Notes: generated by a model from the sequence alone, not told the origin. 64,000 nucleotides of DNA from Segatella copri (GCF_009495355.1 NZ_VZAD01000042.1:38716-102715); one strand, 5' to 3'; positions 18,962-29,151 are shown, counted from the stretch's first letter. Program-made: numbers and translations.

Positions 18962-20122
18962 ATGAAATTCAGCGAAGTGATAGGACAGCAGGACGTGAAA
19001 AACCGTCTGATGCAGATGGTGGCAGAACATCGTGTGCCCCATGCCCTGCTCTTCTGCGGTCCACAAGGCTGCGGCAAGATGGCCATGGCACTTGCCTTTG
19101 CCAGCTACCTGTTGGGAGAAAGAGAGGAGGATGCTGAAGACGACTCTCCACAGACCAGACGTGCCACCTCCATGCTTCGCAAATGGGAACATCCCGACCT
19201 ACATTTCACCTATCCTACTATTAAACTTGCCAGCATGGGCGACCATTCACCCGTGAGTCTCGACTTCGTCAAGGAATGGCGGGAGATGTTGCTCAGCGAA
19301 GCTTCCTATCCGCAAATCAACGACTGGATAAGCCGAATGGGCAAGACAAGCAGCGAGAAAGACGGCAACAAGCAAGCCATCATCACGGTGGAAGAGAGCG
19401 AAGCCATCAGCCACAACATAAGCTTGATGTCGAGCCAAGGAGGTTATAAAATCAGCCTAATCTGGTTGCCCGAGCGCATGAACATACAATGCGCCAACAA
19501 GATGCTGAAGCTCTTGGAGGAACCACCAAGACAAACCCTTTTCCTCCTGGTAAGCGAACAGCCCGAGCTGTTGCTCGAAACCATCAGAAGCCGTACCCAG
19601 CGTATCGACTTCAAGAAGATAGCTACTCAGGAACTTGAGCAGGCACTCATTGAGCGACGGGGACTCGACAGGGACACAGCACACCGCATGGCAAGAATTG
19701 CCAATGGCAACTGGAACAAGGCGCTGGAGGAACTCAATGCAGGAAACGAAAACCAGCAGTTCCTCGACCTCTTTATCATGCTGATGCGACTGGCGTACAT
19801 GCGCAAGATACACGACCTGAAGAAATGGTGCGACATCGTGGCGGCATTCAACCGCGAAAAGCAGAAGCGCATGCTCGACTACTTCACCCACATGCTCAGA
19901 GAGAGTTTTATGTACAACTTCCATCAGGAAGAACTCGTCTATATGACACAGGAAGAGGAAAACTTCGCCAAGAACTTCGCCCGCTTCATCAACGAGGCCA
20001 ACATTATCGATATTTTCCACCTTTTCGATGAATGCAAGGCGATGATCAACCAGAATGCCAATGCCAAGATTATCTTCTTCGACATGGTACTGAACATCAT
20101 CGTTATGCTCATCAGAAAATAA
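18962..20122 (+). CDS. holB: DNA polymerase III delta' subunit (clamp loader)
   Basis: Part of the complex that loads the sliding clamp. It has 386 residues: a P-loop-like CGPQGCGKM at about residues 33-41, the degenerate Walker B region (SLIWLPERMN), NKMLKLLEEPP typical of clamp-loader subunits, and a C-terminal collar domain. The degenerate ATPase motifs fit delta' better than the tau/gamma subunit. Gene order holB-ricT-gldH is conserved in Bacteroidales and supports the call. Confidence 0.88.
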   Translation: MKFSEVIGQQDVKNRLMQMVAEHRVPHALLFCGPQGCGKMAMALAFASYLLGEREEDAEDDSPQTRRATSMLRKWEHPDLHFTYPTIKLASMGDHSPVSLDFVKEWREMLLSEASYPQINDWISRMGKTSSEKDGNKQAIITVEESEAISHNISLMSSQGGYKISLIWLPERMNIQCANKMLKLLEEPPRQTLFLLVSEQPELLLETIRSRTQRIDFKKIATQELEQALIERRGLDRDTAHRMARIANGNWNKALEELNAGNENQQFLDLFIMLMRLAYMRKIHDLKKWCDIVAAFNREKQKRMLDYFTHMLRESFMYNFHQEELVYMTQEEENFAKNFARFINEANIIDIFHLFDECKAMINQNANAKIIFFDMVLNIIVMLIRK

Positions 20123-20211
20123 GAGGAAGTAAAACAAAAAAGCAACAAAAGGCGCAAGCCTTACCAATATATACAAACATAAACTATATACATTATAATA
20201 ATTAGATCATC

Positions 20212-21627
20212 GTGGATTACAAGAATATGAAATTCAGAATGTTCAATGGTTGCGACCGAGGACTCTGCAGATGTGCAGTAGGCCGACAGGACCGCCAGCT
20301 GAACACATACGACTGGCTTGCCGACGTACCTGGCAATGCCGAGAGCACAGACCTCGTGGAGGTGCAATTCAAGAACACACGAAAGGGTTACTACCACAAC
20401 GTGAACAACCTGGACTTGAAGAAGGGCGACGTTGTAGCCGTAGAGGCCAATCCTGGACACGATATTGGCGTGGTGACACTGACAGGAAGACTGGTGAAAC
20501 TTCAAATCAAGAAAGCCAACCTCCGTTCTGCCGACGACATCAAGCGTATCTACCGCATAGCCAAGCCCGTGGACTTCGAGAAATGGGACGAGGCAAAGAG
20601 CCGTGAGCACGGAACCATGATTCAGAGCCGACAGATAGCCAAAGACTTGGGACTGAAGATGAAGATTGGCGATGTGGAGTATCAGGGTGACGGCAACAAG
20701 GCTATCTTCTATTACATCGCCGACGAACGTGTAGACTTCCGACAGCTGATCAAGGTGTTGGCGGATACTTTCCATGTACGTATAGAGATGAAACAGATTG
20801 GTGCGCGACAGGAAGCCGGACGCATAGGCGGAACAGGACCTTGCGGGCGAGAACTCTGCTGCGCTACCTGGATGAAGAACTTTGTCAGCGTAGGCACCAA
20901 TGCCGCACGTTTCCAGGACATCTCGCTCAACCCACAGAAGTTGGCAGGTATGTGTGCCAAACTGAAATGCTGCCTTAACTACGAGGTTGACAACTATGTG
21001 GAAGCAAGCAAAAAGCTGCCTCCTAAGGATGCTCTCCTACAGACTGCCGATGGAGAATACCATCAGTTCAAGGTTGACATTCTGGCAGGTCTTATCACCT
21101 ATTCTACCGACAAGAACTTGGCTTCCAATCTGGAGACCATCAGCGCAGAACGTGCTTGGGAAATCATCAAGATGAACAAGGCTGGCGAGAAGCCTCTGAG
21201 CCTCATCGAGAATGGTAAGGCAAAACCTGCTCCTAAGTCCAGCGACCTCTTGGCAGAAGCTGACTTGAGCCGTTTTGACAAGGCGAAGAAGAAAAAGAAG
21301 AACAACAATCGCCAGAACAACCGTAAGCGTAATGCACAAGGTGACAACCGCCAGCAAGCAGACAACCGCGCAGAAAACAAACAGCAGGGAGAAAACCGTC
21401 AAGACGAAAACAGACAGCAAGGAGACAACCGTCCCAACCGTCAGCAAAACAACCGCAGACGCAACAACAACCGTCCTCGCCCACAACAGGGAGAAAACAA
21501 TAAGGGAGAGGCCAATAAAGCAGAAACCAACAAGGCCGTAGCCAACAAAGGAGAAGGAAACAAAGGCGAAGCCAATAAGGGCAATGGAAACAAGAGCGGA
21601 GAAAACAAGGCTCCCAACAATGAATAA
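20212..21627 (+). CDS. ricT: PSP1-domain regulatory protein (RicT/YaaT family) with a long asparagine-rich tail
   Basis: RicT-type proteins act with RicA and RicF in Firmicutes to control RNA processing. The PSP1 core lies at about residues 1-260 and has the conserved cysteine clusters GTGPCGRELCCATW and LAGMCAKLKCCLNYE that hold an Fe-S cluster in the family. From about residue 360 to 471 the protein is low complexity, rich in N, Q, K, R and E with repeats such as NKGEANK and RQQGDNR, likely disordered and RNA-related. The start is taken as GTG at 20212; ATG at 20227 is an alternative. The middle of the holB-ricT-gldH block. Confidence 0.85.
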   Translation: MDYKNMKFRMFNGCDRGLCRCAVGRQDRQLNTYDWLADVPGNAESTDLVEVQFKNTRKGYYHNVNNLDLKKGDVVAVEANPGHDIGVVTLTGRLVKLQIKKANLRSADDIKRIYRIAKPVDFEKWDEAKSREHGTMIQSRQIAKDLGLKMKIGDVEYQGDGNKAIFYYIADERVDFRQLIKVLADTFHVRIEMKQIGARQEAGRIGGTGPCGRELCCATWMKNFVSVGTNAARFQDISLNPQKLAGMCAKLKCCLNYEVDNYVEASKKLPPKDALLQTADGEYHQFKVDILAGLITYSTDKNLASNLETISAERAWEIIKMNKAGEKPLSLIENGKAKPAPKSSDLLAEADLSRFDKAKKKKKNNNRQNNRKRNAQGDNRQQADNRAENKQQGENRQDENRQQGDNRPNRQQNNRRRNNNRPRPQQGENNKGEANKAETNKAVANKGEGNKGEANKGNGNKSGENKAPNNE

Positions 21628-21691
21628 CTGATGAAGCATTCTGTGGCTTAAAACATGAGCCACAGAAGCTATAACTTTCGAGAAAGAAAAA

Positions 21692-22186
21692 ATGAAGCGA
21701 TGGGCTTATACCATATGGATAATCATGGGGGCTGTAATGCTCTTCCACTCGTGCAGCGACACTCTGGTGTACGACAAATATGAGCACACCCCTATTGCCG
21801 GTTGGGAGAAGAACGACATTCTGTCATTTGACATTCCACCTCTGAAGACTTCTGGCACATACGAGCAACAATTAGGGCTCAGGGTGACAGGAGTCTACCC
21901 CTTCATGGGTCTTACGCTTATAGTAAATCAGAGTATCTTTCCTAAAGGCAAAGTTCAGAGTATGGAGAAAATAGAGAAATCGGATACCATACAATGCGAC
22001 CTGATAGACAAGAGTGGAACTACCAAGGGACAAGGTATCAGTTATTACCAATACAATTTTCCCATCAATGCCTATCGCTTTGCTTCCGGCGACTCCATCC
22101 ACATCACCGTCAAGCATAACATGAAGCGTGAGATTCTTCCGGGTATCAGCGACATCGGAATCAAGATGAGCCACATAGGTGAATAA
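21692..22186 (+). CDS. gldH: GldH family lipoprotein
   Basis: A lipoprotein first found as needed for gliding in Flavobacterium but kept by non-motile Bacteroidales. The 164-residue protein has a signal ending in FHSC (cysteine at 21) and the GldH beta-sandwich pattern, e.g. SFDIPPLKTSGTYEQQLGLRVT and INAYRFASGDSIHITVKHNM. It is the third gene of the holB-ricT-gldH block and ends before a strong bidirectional terminator. Confidence 0.87.
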   Translation: MKRWAYTIWIIMGAVMLFHSCSDTLVYDKYEHTPIAGWEKNDILSFDIPPLKTSGTYEQQLGLRVTGVYPFMGLTLIVNQSIFPKGKVQSMEKIEKSDTIQCDLIDKSGTTKGQGISYYQYNFPINAYRFASGDSIHITVKHNMKREILPGISDIGIKMSHIGE

Positions 22187-22283
22187 ATGGGTAAAAAAAC
22201 GCAAGTATCTTCATTTTTTGAGGCTATAGGGTAGCCATAATATGGGTTACATAGGATGGCAAGATAAAGACCCACAAAATCAT

Positions 22284-22324
22284 ACAACAAAAGCGACTTC
22301 ATAGGATGAAGTCGCTTTTGTTGT
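22284..22324. terminator. Bidirectional terminator between gldH and rodA
   Basis: Perfect 18-bp stem (22284-22301 with 22307-22324) around the five-base loop TAGGA. The stem begins and ends in A/T-rich bases, so it gives T-tails for both convergent transcripts. Confidence 0.92.
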
Positions 22325-22357
22325 TTATATATATTTTTCTTGTCGATGAATCGTAGA

Positions 22358-23827
22358 TTAGGTTCTTACCAGATTTCTTCCCGCATCGATTCTGAGGAAG
22401 ATAAAGAGAAGGATGGTAAAGCCCCAGAGCGATGAGCCTCCATAACTGAAGAATGGAAGCGGGATGCCGATAACAGGAGTAAGACCCAATACCATACCGA
22501 CATTAATAAACACGTGAAAGAGGAAGATACTGAGTACACTATAACCATATACTCGCCCAAACTTGAAGGGTTGTCGCTCGGCAAGAATAATCAGCCTGAT
22601 GATCAAAGCCAAGAACAGCAGCAACACTCCTGCTGAGCCTAAGAATCCTTCCTCCTCACCTACGGTACAGAAGATGAAATCGGTGTCCTGCTCGGGCACA
22701 AACTTCAGTTTGGTCTGAGTTCCATTGAGAAAGCCCTTTCCCTGAAGACCTCCAGAACCTATCGCAATCTCACTCTGGTGCACATTATAACCCGCACCAG
22801 CCAAGTCTTCCTCCAGTCCGAGAAGCACATTGATACGCACACGCTGGTGAGGCTCCATCACATTGTTGAGCACATAGTCGGCAGAATAGAAGAAAGCCAA
22901 GGACCCTAAGGCAAACAAGGCGATGAAATAATAGTTTCTGATGCGTGCGGATAAGCCCTGATAGAACAGGAATCCAATGAGCACGAAACTTACAATCAAC
23001 TGAACATAGGTCACATCGAAAGGAATGACGTAAACAGAGAAGAGCATACATCCCAAAGTGATGCCGACAGTATAGAGAAGCATCTGTACCGTTTGCCGCC
23101 CATTGTGAATATAGGTGCTCACCATGCCCGTAGAAAAGATTTGCACAAGTAAGAGCACAATAAACTCGCCTACCGACGTTTGTCCATCCCACATCATCAC
23201 ATTTTCGTACTTCACACCCACCACGAAGTAAACCACCATGGCAACGGCAGTAAAGAGAATACTGCCAGGCATTCCTTCACGATAGAACATAAGGAAGAAG
23301 GCAGAATAGACAAGTGCAGAACCCGTCTCGCGCTGTCCCACGATACATATCATCGGAAGGATAATGATAAAGGCTGCAGCAAAGAAGTCTTTCATGCGAT
23401 GAATATTGAAGCCATAGCTCGACATAAACTTGGAAATGGCAAGAGCCGTAGCAAACTTGGCAAACTCGGCTGGCTGCAGACGCAAAGGTCCAAGCACAAG
23501 CCACGAACGGGAACCCTTGATACTATGCGGATTGAAGATGGTGGCAAAGAGCAACAGTACCAAGGCGGCATAGATGACATAAGAGAAGGTGTCGTAGAAC
23601 CTGTCATCGAGCAACAAGATAATGAAACCGAGCGTGATGGAGGTTCCTATCCAGATAATCTGCATTCCCGAACGAGAACCAAGACTGAAAATATCATTGT
23701 CGCCATAGGTATAGCTGGCACCACAGACACTTATCCATCCAAAGGTGAGAAGCGCCAGATAAATGCCTATCGTCCACCAGTCGAGCGAACGAAGCACACC
23801 TTGTTGTCTGTTATCTGATTGAACCAT
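22358..23827 (-). CDS. rodA: Rod shape-determining SEDS glycosyltransferase RodA
   Basis: Polymerises lipid II into glycan strands during side-wall growth, paired with the transpeptidase MrdA. The 489-residue membrane protein has about ten helices and the SEDS signatures: KGSRSWLVLGPLRLQPAEFAK in the middle, the catalytic-loop region, QGKGFLNGTQTKLKFVPEQDTDFIF, and the closing GIPLPFFSYGGSS. It is the last gene of the mreBCD-mrdA-rodA run, 106 bp after mrdA. Confidence 0.95.
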   Translation of the reverse strand: MVQSDNRQQGVLRSLDWWTIGIYLALLTFGWISVCGASYTYGDNDIFSLGSRSGMQIIWIGTSITLGFIILLLDDRFYDTFSYVIYAALVLLLFATIFNPHSIKGSRSWLVLGPLRLQPAEFAKFATALAISKFMSSYGFNIHRMKDFFAAAFIIILPMICIVGQRETGSALVYSAFFLMFYREGMPGSILFTAVAMVVYFVVGVKYENVMMWDGQTSVGEFIVLLLVQIFSTGMVSTYIHNGRQTVQMLLYTVGITLGCMLFSVYVIPFDVTYVQLIVSFVLIGFLFYQGLSARIRNYYFIALFALGSLAFFYSADYVLNNVMEPHQRVRINVLLGLEEDLAGAGYNVHQSEIAIGSGGLQGKGFLNGTQTKLKFVPEQDTDFIFCTVGEEEGFLGSAGVLLLFLALIIRLIILAERQPFKFGRVYGYSVLSIFLFHVFINVGMVLGLTPVIGIPLPFFSYGGSSLWGFTILLFIFLRIDAGRNLVRT

Positions 23828-23933
23828 ATTACTTATTCAAATATCGCAAATCGAGCGAGTTTGGGTTATTAAAAGTTGAAGAAAAGAGGCGCTTCCTTTT
23901 GCTTAAGATGAAGCGCCCATCTCCCTGATATTT

Positions 23934-25784
23934 CTATCTGCTGCTTGAGCCATAGGCAATTCTTCGTGCCTGCATCTGTGCGGCAAGAGCCTCAGAAGCT
24001 GGCGACAGCTTGCCTTTGATATATTGCTCCATCATGAGTCCACCAATAGGCACACCATAGTCGGCTCCCCAGCCACCGTTCTCAACATATACTGCGATGG
24101 CTATCTGAGGATTGTTCATCGGTGCGAACCCCATGAACACAGAGTGGTCGTGACCACGGTTCTGAGCTGTACCAGTCTTGCCGCATGGTTCAAAGTCATA
24201 ACGGGCAAGCATCTTACAGGTTCCCTTCAAGGCAGAGCTGCGCATACCTGCCACAACATAGTTGTATGCCTTTTTCGAAGCCATGGTGTAATGACGGCGA
24301 GTATAGAGTGTATCGAGCGGCTCACCCTTCACCTTGCGCACCACATGGGGCGCATAATAATATCCTCGGTTGGCGATAGTGGCTCCAAGATTGGCTATCT
24401 GCAGAGGAGTGAGGTTGACCTCGCCCTGTCCGATAGAGATACTGATAATGGTGAGTCCGTTCCATGACCCTCGGTAAGCCTTGTCGTAGAACTCGGCATT
24501 AGGAATCAGTCCTCGTTTCTCGCCAGGCAGGTCGATACCAAGTTTGTATCCGAATCCCATACTCTTCATATAGTCGCGCCAGGTATTCATAGCCACTTGC
24601 ACATTGGGATACTTGCGCCTGTTGCCCATCATATAATAGAGTCCCCAACAGAAGTAGCCATTGCAGGAGGTACTGATGGCATCGACGAGTGCTATAGGAG
24701 AAGGGTGTCCATGACAGCCTACATGCAGTCCGCGATAAGAGAATCCATGATGACAGGGGAAAGCTGTACCCGGCGTGATGATTCCTTCGGTGAGGTATGT
24801 GAGCGCCTGAGTAGTCTTGAAGGTTGAACCCGGTGGATACTGACCCATGATACTTCTGTTGAGCAACGGTTTCCAGGGGTCGTGCGAAAGGTAACGGTGC
24901 ATCTTTCCGCGCATCTTTCCTACCAACCTACGTGGATCGTATGAGGGCGACGACACCATGGCAAGCACTTCACCCGTCTTGGGATCAATGGCTACAATAC
25001 TGCCTATCTTTCCTTGAAGGAGTCGCTCACCAAGAGCCTGCAGGTTCAGGTCGATGCCCAGAGTAAGGTCTTTGCCTGCCACAGGACGCTGATCGAACTT
25101 GCCACGCTGGTAACTTCCCTGTATTCGTCCGTGCGCATCACGAAGTTTGATTTTGATACCCTTCTCTCCCCTGAGCTCTTTCTCATAGTATTTCTCCACA
25201 CCGAGTTTACCGATATAGTCGCCTGGCTGATAGTAGCTGTCATCTTCTATATCGCTCTCCGAAACTTCTCCCACATCTCCGAGCACATGGGCAGCATAGG
25301 GACCGGTGTATTCACGTATGCTTCGCTTCTGCACATAGAAACCTGGGAAACGGAACATCTTTTCCTGGAACACACTGAAGTCCTTATCGGACAACTGTCC
25401 CATGAAGAGCTGCTGGGTGTAACGCGAATAACCGGGATTTTTGGAACGGTCCTTGATATCGTTCATTCGCTTGATAAAGAACTCTTTCGTAATGCCAAGC
25501 GAGTTGCAGAAGTCCATCGTGTCGAGTCTTCCACTCTCCTCGTTCATCACCACCATGATATCATAAGACGGCTGATTGTACACCATCAGTTTGCCGTTTC
25601 TGTCGTAGATGGCTCCACGTGACGGATATTCCACCTGCTTGAGGAAGGCATTACTGTCGGCATTCTTCTTATAGTCGTCGCTCATAATCTGCAACGTAAA
25701 GAGACGAATGATGTAAATGGTCACAATTCCTATGGCCACTCCACCTATCACAAACTTACGTTTTTCGAGATTATAATCGATCAT
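23934..25784 (-). CDS. mrdA: Penicillin-binding protein 2 (transpeptidase)
   Basis: Cross-links peptidoglycan during elongation, with RodA. It has 616 residues: one N-terminal membrane helix (about 12-32), a dimerisation domain, then the transpeptidase domain with the three active-site motifs SxxK (STFK in YPPGSTFKTT), SxN (in STSCNG) and KTG (CGKTGTAQNRG). The gap of 159 bp to mreD is AT-rich, with a TTATTATATATA duplication and a palindromic TATGCATGCATA. Confidence 0.95.
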   Translation of the reverse strand: MIDYNLEKRKFVIGGVAIGIVTIYIIRLFTLQIMSDDYKKNADSNAFLKQVEYPSRGAIYDRNGKLMVYNQPSYDIMVVMNEESGRLDTMDFCNSLGITKEFFIKRMNDIKDRSKNPGYSRYTQQLFMGQLSDKDFSVFQEKMFRFPGFYVQKRSIREYTGPYAAHVLGDVGEVSESDIEDDSYYQPGDYIGKLGVEKYYEKELRGEKGIKIKLRDAHGRIQGSYQRGKFDQRPVAGKDLTLGIDLNLQALGERLLQGKIGSIVAIDPKTGEVLAMVSSPSYDPRRLVGKMRGKMHRYLSHDPWKPLLNRSIMGQYPPGSTFKTTQALTYLTEGIITPGTAFPCHHGFSYRGLHVGCHGHPSPIALVDAISTSCNGYFCWGLYYMMGNRRKYPNVQVAMNTWRDYMKSMGFGYKLGIDLPGEKRGLIPNAEFYDKAYRGSWNGLTIISISIGQGEVNLTPLQIANLGATIANRGYYYAPHVVRKVKGEPLDTLYTRRHYTMASKKAYNYVVAGMRSSALKGTCKMLARYDFEPCGKTGTAQNRGHDHSVFMGFAPMNNPQIAIAVYVENGGWGADYGVPIGGLMMEQYIKGKLSPASEALAAQMQARRIAYGSSSR

Positions 25785-25943
25785 AATACCTATTTATATA
25801 ATATGCCCTATTTTTTAATATATTTTACCCTTACACCTTATTATTATATATACCTTATTATATATATATGTATCATTCTATGCATGCATAGAGTATGATT
25901 CGTTCTCCGTCAATTTCGTAGAGAGAAGGCGAAAGAGAAAAAA

Positions 25944-26438
25944 CTACTTGCGCACATTCTCTATGGCCATCAGCAACACATAGGTGAGAGCAGCACTTCC
26001 CACGATACATTCTATCCACTGCAACCAGTTGAAGAAATTGAAAGTCTCGAGTGTAAAGAAGAGCAGGCAATAAATCACCACGATGATGAGCGAATACCAA
26101 AAGTAAGAACTTCCAAGCGTGCGCACGCCAGGAAGCAAGTCGTCAGAACTGTCACGGGGCAGGAACAGCTCGAGCAGATAAGGCTGCAAGAGAGCTATTG
26201 CCGTCATAGAGCCAGCAGCCACACCCGGAGTGTTGGCGAAGATGTCGACTCCCAGTCCCAGGGCAAAACTCCACAATAACATTTGCCAACGAGGCGTGTT
26301 ACGACGAAAGTGGAGCACGAACATGATGTACAGAAGCGGTGTGGCGCAATGGAAAAGATGTATATGGTTACACACCAGTCCTTGCACCAGCAGGAGAACA
26401 AAGAATACTCCCCATCGCTTTACTATATCTATACTCAT
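25944..26438 (-). CDS. mreD: Rod shape-determining protein MreD
   Basis: A small membrane protein of the elongasome. The 164 residues form about five hydrophobic helices with very few charges between them. Sequence conservation in MreD is low, so the call relies on the hydrophobic pattern, length and position directly behind mreC and before mrdA. Confidence 0.85.
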   Translation of the reverse strand: MSIDIVKRWGVFFVLLLVQGLVCNHIHLFHCATPLLYIMFVLHFRRNTPRWQMLLWSFALGLGVDIFANTPGVAAGSMTAIALLQPYLLELFLPRDSSDDLLPGVRTLGSSYFWYSLIIVVIYCLLFFTLETFNFFNWLQWIECIVGSAALTYVLLMAIENVRK

Positions 26439-26506
26439 TTTTCAAAAAGAATTGAAAAAGTGTTGTCTTTAAAATCTGTTTTGTTTCTGCGAAACGGCAG
26501 AGTGCA

Positions 26507-27370
26507 TTACTGTGGCTTGATGGAATCCTGTGCTGCCCGCATCAGGTCGATACGTTCCTGCAAGGCAGAATCATCAACAAGGCACACATCGCGCAAGCGG
26601 GCAAAATCGGTAGACAACTTAACCTGTACACGATATGACAGTCCGTCTGCCGAATTGAACACATGCAGAACCTTTCCCACCATGACTCCTGGAGGGAAGA
26701 CCGATGAATATCCACTCGTCACCACATTGTCGCCCAACTTGAAGTGAGCATGTCTTGGCACGTCCTCGAGATAAGCCAGCTGTGAGGAGCCACCTCGCCA
26801 GCGCAGATAGCCGAAATAGCCACGGCGCTGTATGGTACAGCTGATATTGGAATGGCTGTTAAGAGCTGGGATGACGATGCTGTAATGTTCAGACACCAAG
26901 TAGACAATGCCTACCACGCCCATGCCACAAACCACGCCCATATCGCGCTTCACTCCATCGGCTGAGCCCTTATCTATAGTGATAAGGTTGTCGTATCTGT
27001 TCACCATATTGGCGACGACTTTTGCCGGAATAAGCCTGCATCCCTGGAAGGGGACCATGCTTGACAAGCGTGTCACTGCAGCTTCCTGACTGCGGGTAAG
27101 GCGGGCGATACTGTCGTCCAGCATTCTTACCTGCTGTTCCAGGAAAGCATTGCGCTGAGTGAGCTGACTGTTGACGCCTGACAGCGAGAAGAAACTCTCC
27201 ACAGCCGAATCCCACTCATACACCTTGCCCGTAACGGCGTTGGCCGACGAGAACCACACACTGCCCTGATAACTGTTGTATCTGAAGAGCAGTACCATGC
27301 TCACTACCTCAAGCACCAGGAACACAAACCAGTGGTTGTGTTTCGCCAGAAACTCTGTAAGGTTGTGCAT
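26507..27370 (-). CDS. mreC: Rod shape-determining protein MreC
   Basis: Periplasmic scaffold of the elongasome. The 287 residues comprise one membrane helix (about 12-32), a coiled coil (about 65-100, LTQRNAFLEQQVRMLDD) and the two beta-barrels with the conserved NRYDNLITIDKGSADGVKRDMGVV segment. It sits between mreB and mreD as usual. Confidence 0.93.
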   Translation of the reverse strand: MHNLTEFLAKHNHWFVFLVLEVVSMVLLFRYNSYQGSVWFSSANAVTGKVYEWDSAVESFFSLSGVNSQLTQRNAFLEQQVRMLDDSIARLTRSQEAAVTRLSSMVPFQGCRLIPAKVVANMVNRYDNLITIDKGSADGVKRDMGVVCGMGVVGIVYLVSEHYSIVIPALNSHSNISCTIQRRGYFGYLRWRGGSSQLAYLEDVPRHAHFKLGDNVVTSGYSSVFPPGVMVGKVLHVFNSADGLSYRVQVKLSTDFARLRDVCLVDDSALQERIDLMRAAQDSIKPQ

Positions 27371-27403
27371 ACGCTATAGTTTCTCTGAAATTCAGATTTT
27401 CAA

Positions 27404-28426
27404 TTATCTCATCAAGAACGAGAAGCGGTCTACATTCTTCAGCGCGATGCCGGCACCCTTAGCCACACTGTGCAATGGGTCTTCGGCAATATGGAAAGGA
27501 ATGTTGATCTTGGCTGTGAGACGCTTGTCGAGTCCACGGAGCAAAGCTCCACCACCAGAGAGCCAGATACCATTCTTCACGATATCAGCATAGAGCTCAG
27601 GAGGAGTGTTCTCAAGTGCTGAGAGCACAGCATTCTCGATCTTTGCCACAGTCTTGTCCAAGCACTGAGCTATCTCCTGATAGCATACAGGCACCTCCAT
27701 AGGCAGAGCTGTGATGCGGTTAGGACCATGAACAATAAAGTCTTCTGGAGCCTCATCACCCAGGTCGGTAAGAGCGGAACCTACATGTATCTTGATACGC
27801 TCGGCCATACGCTCAGAAACCTTCACATTGTGCTGGCGGCTCATGTACTCCTGGATATCAGCAGTCAGGTCGTCACCGGCTGTACGGATGGAGTTGTTGC
27901 TCACAATACCGCCAAGTGAGATGACAGCAATCTCGGTGGAACCGCCACCTATATCAACTATCATGTTTCCCTCTGGCGCCTCCACATCGATACCGATACC
28001 GATAGCTGCTGCCATAGGTTCAAAAATCAAGTAAACATCACGTCCGTCGGCATGCTCGGCAGAATCGCGTACAGCACGGAGCTCCACCTCGGTAGAACCA
28101 GAAGGCACACCAATTACCATACGGAGTGAGGGAGAGAAAAGACGGCTTCCTGTATGCACCATCTTGATAAGACCGCGCATCATCTGCTCGCATGCAGTAA
28201 AGTCGGCTATCACGCCATCACGCAAAGGACGGATAGTACGGATATTGTCATGAGTCTTCTCGTACATCATCTTAGCCTTCTCACCTACAGCAATCATCTT
28301 GTCTGTACGGCGGTCGAGGGCTACAACAGAGGGCTCATCCACCACAATCTTATCATCGCTGATAATAATGGTGTTGGCTGTTCCCAAGTCCATTGCGATT
28401 TCCTGAATAAATGAAAAAAATCCCAT
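27404..28426 (-). CDS. mreB: Actin-like rod shape protein MreB
   Basis: Forms membrane-bound filaments that guide cell-wall synthesis. The 340 residues have all nucleotide-binding motifs of the actin fold: phosphate 1 DLGTANT, phosphate 2 VDIGGGSTEIAVISLGG, the adenosine motif LSGGGALLRGLD. Length and order are canonical. It leads the mreBCD-mrdA-rodA set and follows the short purH gene by 71 bp, on the same strand. Confidence 0.97.
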   Translation of the reverse strand: MGFFSFIQEIAMDLGTANTIIISDDKIVVDEPSVVALDRRTDKMIAVGEKAKMMYEKTHDNIRTIRPLRDGVIADFTACEQMMRGLIKMVHTGSRLFSPSLRMVIGVPSGSTEVELRAVRDSAEHADGRDVYLIFEPMAAAIGIGIDVEAPEGNMIVDIGGGSTEIAVISLGGIVSNNSIRTAGDDLTADIQEYMSRQHNVKVSERMAERIKIHVGSALTDLGDEAPEDFIVHGPNRITALPMEVPVCYQEIAQCLDKTVAKIENAVLSALENTPPELYADIVKNGIWLSGGGALLRGLDKRLTAKINIPFHIAEDPLHSVAKGAGIALKNVDRFSFLMR

Positions 28427-28497
28427 TTTCTTTTGTAATTACTAATTGTTTATTTTAAGCTTAAAATATCTACGCCAGCACTAAAGCTTAACGCACA

Positions 28498-29091
28498 TTA
28501 CTTAGCGAACCAAGCGTGGATAGCTGTATCGTAGTGTGAGCTTACGCCAAAGGCACGCTCTGCAAACATTTTGCGATCCTCGATATCTGTCTCAGCACCT
28601 TTCTTCTTCAAGATATCGAGCAGCACACTGTACTCAGCCTTGCTGGGCACGATAACAACATCCTTGAAGTTCTTGGCTCCGGCACGGATCAGAGAGATTC
28701 CGCCTATATCGATCTTCTCAATGATATCGGCATCACTTGCACCGCTTGCCACAGTCTGCTCGAAAGGATAAAGGTCTACTACCACGAGGTCGATGCTTGG
28801 AATCTCATACTCCTTCATCTGCTCCTGATCGCCCTCATTGTCGCGACGTGCAAGAATACCTCCGAATATTTTTGGATGAAGAGTCTTCACACGTCCACCG
28901 AGGATGGATGGATAAGTGGTTACATCCTCCACTTTCTGACATTCATAACCGAGTGACTCGATAAACTTCTGTGTACCACCGGTGCTCAAGAATTTAACAC
29001 CCTCTTCATTCAACTTGGCAAGGAGTTCATCCAAGCCGTCCTTGTGAAAGACAGACACTAAAGCTGTCTTGATTTTCTTTGTTTCAGCCAT
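28498..29091 (-). CDS. purH: IMP cyclohydrolase domain of PurH (stand-alone, AICAR transformylase domain absent)
   Basis: In most bacteria PurH is a fusion of about 510 residues that carries out the last two steps of IMP synthesis. This gene encodes only the N-terminal MGS-like IMP cyclohydrolase domain: 197 residues with KTALVSVFHKDGLDELL, STGGT, the TLHPKIFGGILARR loop and the DLVVVDLYPFEQTVA strand. It ends with a normal stop at 28498, and no transformylase sequence is found between it and mreB. The AICAR transformylase must therefore be encoded elsewhere. Promoter at 29120-29151. Confidence 0.9.
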   Translation of the reverse strand: MAETKKIKTALVSVFHKDGLDELLAKLNEEGVKFLSTGGTQKFIESLGYECQKVEDVTTYPSILGGRVKTLHPKIFGGILARRDNEGDQEQMKEYEIPSIDLVVVDLYPFEQTVASGASDADIIEKIDIGGISLIRAGAKNFKDVVIVPSKAEYSVLLDILKKKGAETDIEDRKMFAERAFGVSSHYDTAIHAWFAK

Positions 29092-29119
29092 TGATTTCTA
29101 CTTATTTGAAATAATGGTG

Positions 29120-29151
29120 CAAAGGTACAAATAATATTTGAGCCCACCAAA
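29120..29151 (-). promoter_or_regulatory. Consensus promoter of the purH-mre operon
   Basis: Minus strand: TTTG (29151-29148), 20 nt, TACCTTTG (29127-29120). The leader to the purH ATG is about 22 nt. Confidence 0.8.
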
